From Prevotella sp. UBA4268 (lineage in GTDB: Bacteria > Bacteroidota > Bacteroidia > Bacteroidales > Bacteroidaceae): a DNA stretch of 15,248 bases. Positions 14,981 to 15,248 of this stretch are shown here, piece by piece. Under the pieces are notes generated by a model. It did not search any database, had not been told where the DNA came from, and worked only from the letters and a program-made list of their open reading frames with translations. The stretch is from assembly GCA_002395135.1 (NCBI GenBank), contig DGWC01000101.1, positions 1 through 15,248 of the forward strand, read 5' to 3'. Made by a program: the position numbers and the translations under genes. Position 1 is the first letter of the stretch. Every line of letters starts with the position of its first letter.

Positions 14981-15248
14981 ATGGCAAAGTTAGATTTGAC
15001 ACAGTATGGCATCACGGGTTCCACCGTGATTGCTCACAACCCGTCGTATGAGTACCTCTATGAAGAGGAAACAAAGGCTGGTCTGACCGGTTTCGACAAG
15101 GGTCAGAACACCGAACTGAACGCTGTTAACGTGATGACTGGTATCTACACCGGCCGTTCTCCTAAGGACAAGTACATCGTAAAGGATGCCCAGAGCGAGG
15201 ACAAGGTGTGGTGGACTACTGAAGAATATAAGAACGACAACCACCCCA
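14981..15248 (+). CDS. pckA: Phosphoenolpyruvate carboxykinase (ATP), N-terminal part
   Basis: The first 89 codons of an open frame that runs off the right edge, starting [13 protein letters not shown]. The stretch [20 protein letters not shown] (about residues 50-69) is the well-conserved N-terminal block of ATP-type PEP carboxykinase, including the arginine of TGRSPKDK that contacts substrate. The enzyme interconverts oxaloacetate plus ATP with PEP, CO2 and ADP; in succinate-forming Bacteroidota it is generally held to run toward oxaloacetate, conserving ATP. The ATG follows an AT-rich leader without a Shine-Dalgarno sequence, and two -7 boxes upstream suggest strong expression. The full protein should be about 535 residues. 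Confidence 0.93.
   Translation, partial: MAKLDLTQYGITGSTVIAHNPSYEYLYEEETKAGLTGFDKGQNTELNAVNVMTGIYTGRSPKDKYIVKDAQSEDKVWWTTEEYKNDNHP

Overview
The window looks like chromosomal DNA from a Bacteroidota member, probably order Bacteroidales and most likely Prevotella-like. Three things point there: most genes have promoters of the Bacteroidota type (TTTG/TTG, about 19 bp, then TAnnTTTG, usually ending in ..CTTTGC); purine-rich Shine-Dalgarno sequences are largely absent; and the gene set is typical (two-subunit 2-oxoacid:ferredoxin oxidoreductase with a fused gamma domain, a TGS-domain nucleoside kinase, ATP-type PEP carboxykinase). The genus is an inference. No tRNA, rRNA, insertion sequence or CRISPR array was seen.

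Layout. Positions 1-578 hold no convincing gene. They contain a leftward promoter for something outside the window, an FNR-like dyad, a striking array of four 22-bp dyad repeats, and the terminator of korAB. korA-korB (3438 to 579, minus strand) form an operon for 2-oxoglutarate oxidation to succinyl-CoA. Positions 9215 to 3582 (minus strand) hold three genes for exported proteins in one direction: a peptidase C26 (gamma-glutamyl hydrolase-like), a C69 dipeptidase, and a 953-residue protein that joins a glutamate racemase-like domain to a GltS sodium/glutamate symporter. From 9540 the genes are mostly housekeeping: a membrane-anchored family 2 glycosyltransferase (plus), a TGS-nucleoside kinase (minus), a Na/phosphate cotransporter with a PhoU-like tail (plus), uracil phosphoribosyltransferase (minus), and the first 89 codons of pckA (plus, running off the right end).

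How the genes may work together. The C26-C69-racemase/GltS set reads as an envelope glutamate salvage pathway. Gamma-glutamyl and dipeptide bonds would be cut outside the cytoplasm, D-glutamate would be converted to L-glutamate by a racemase tethered to the transporter, and the symporter would bring glutamate in. korAB lies directly downstream, starts from its own promoter only about 25 bp past the transporter stop, and would use the 2-oxoglutarate that glutamate yields. This pathway is an inference from domains and gene order. The racemase-GltS fusion with an export signal and intact catalytic cysteines is read directly from the sequence and is the most unusual thing here.

Four inverted repeats lie in or beside promoters or gene ends and are candidate operators or terminators: the 4 x 22 bp array (327-414), a 16-bp perfect palindrome where the C69 promoter should have its -33 box (8271-8286), an 18-bp-stem dyad between the divergent kinase and phosphate transporter promoters (12207-12251), and a dyad filling the 16-bp gap between convergent genes (10465-10481).
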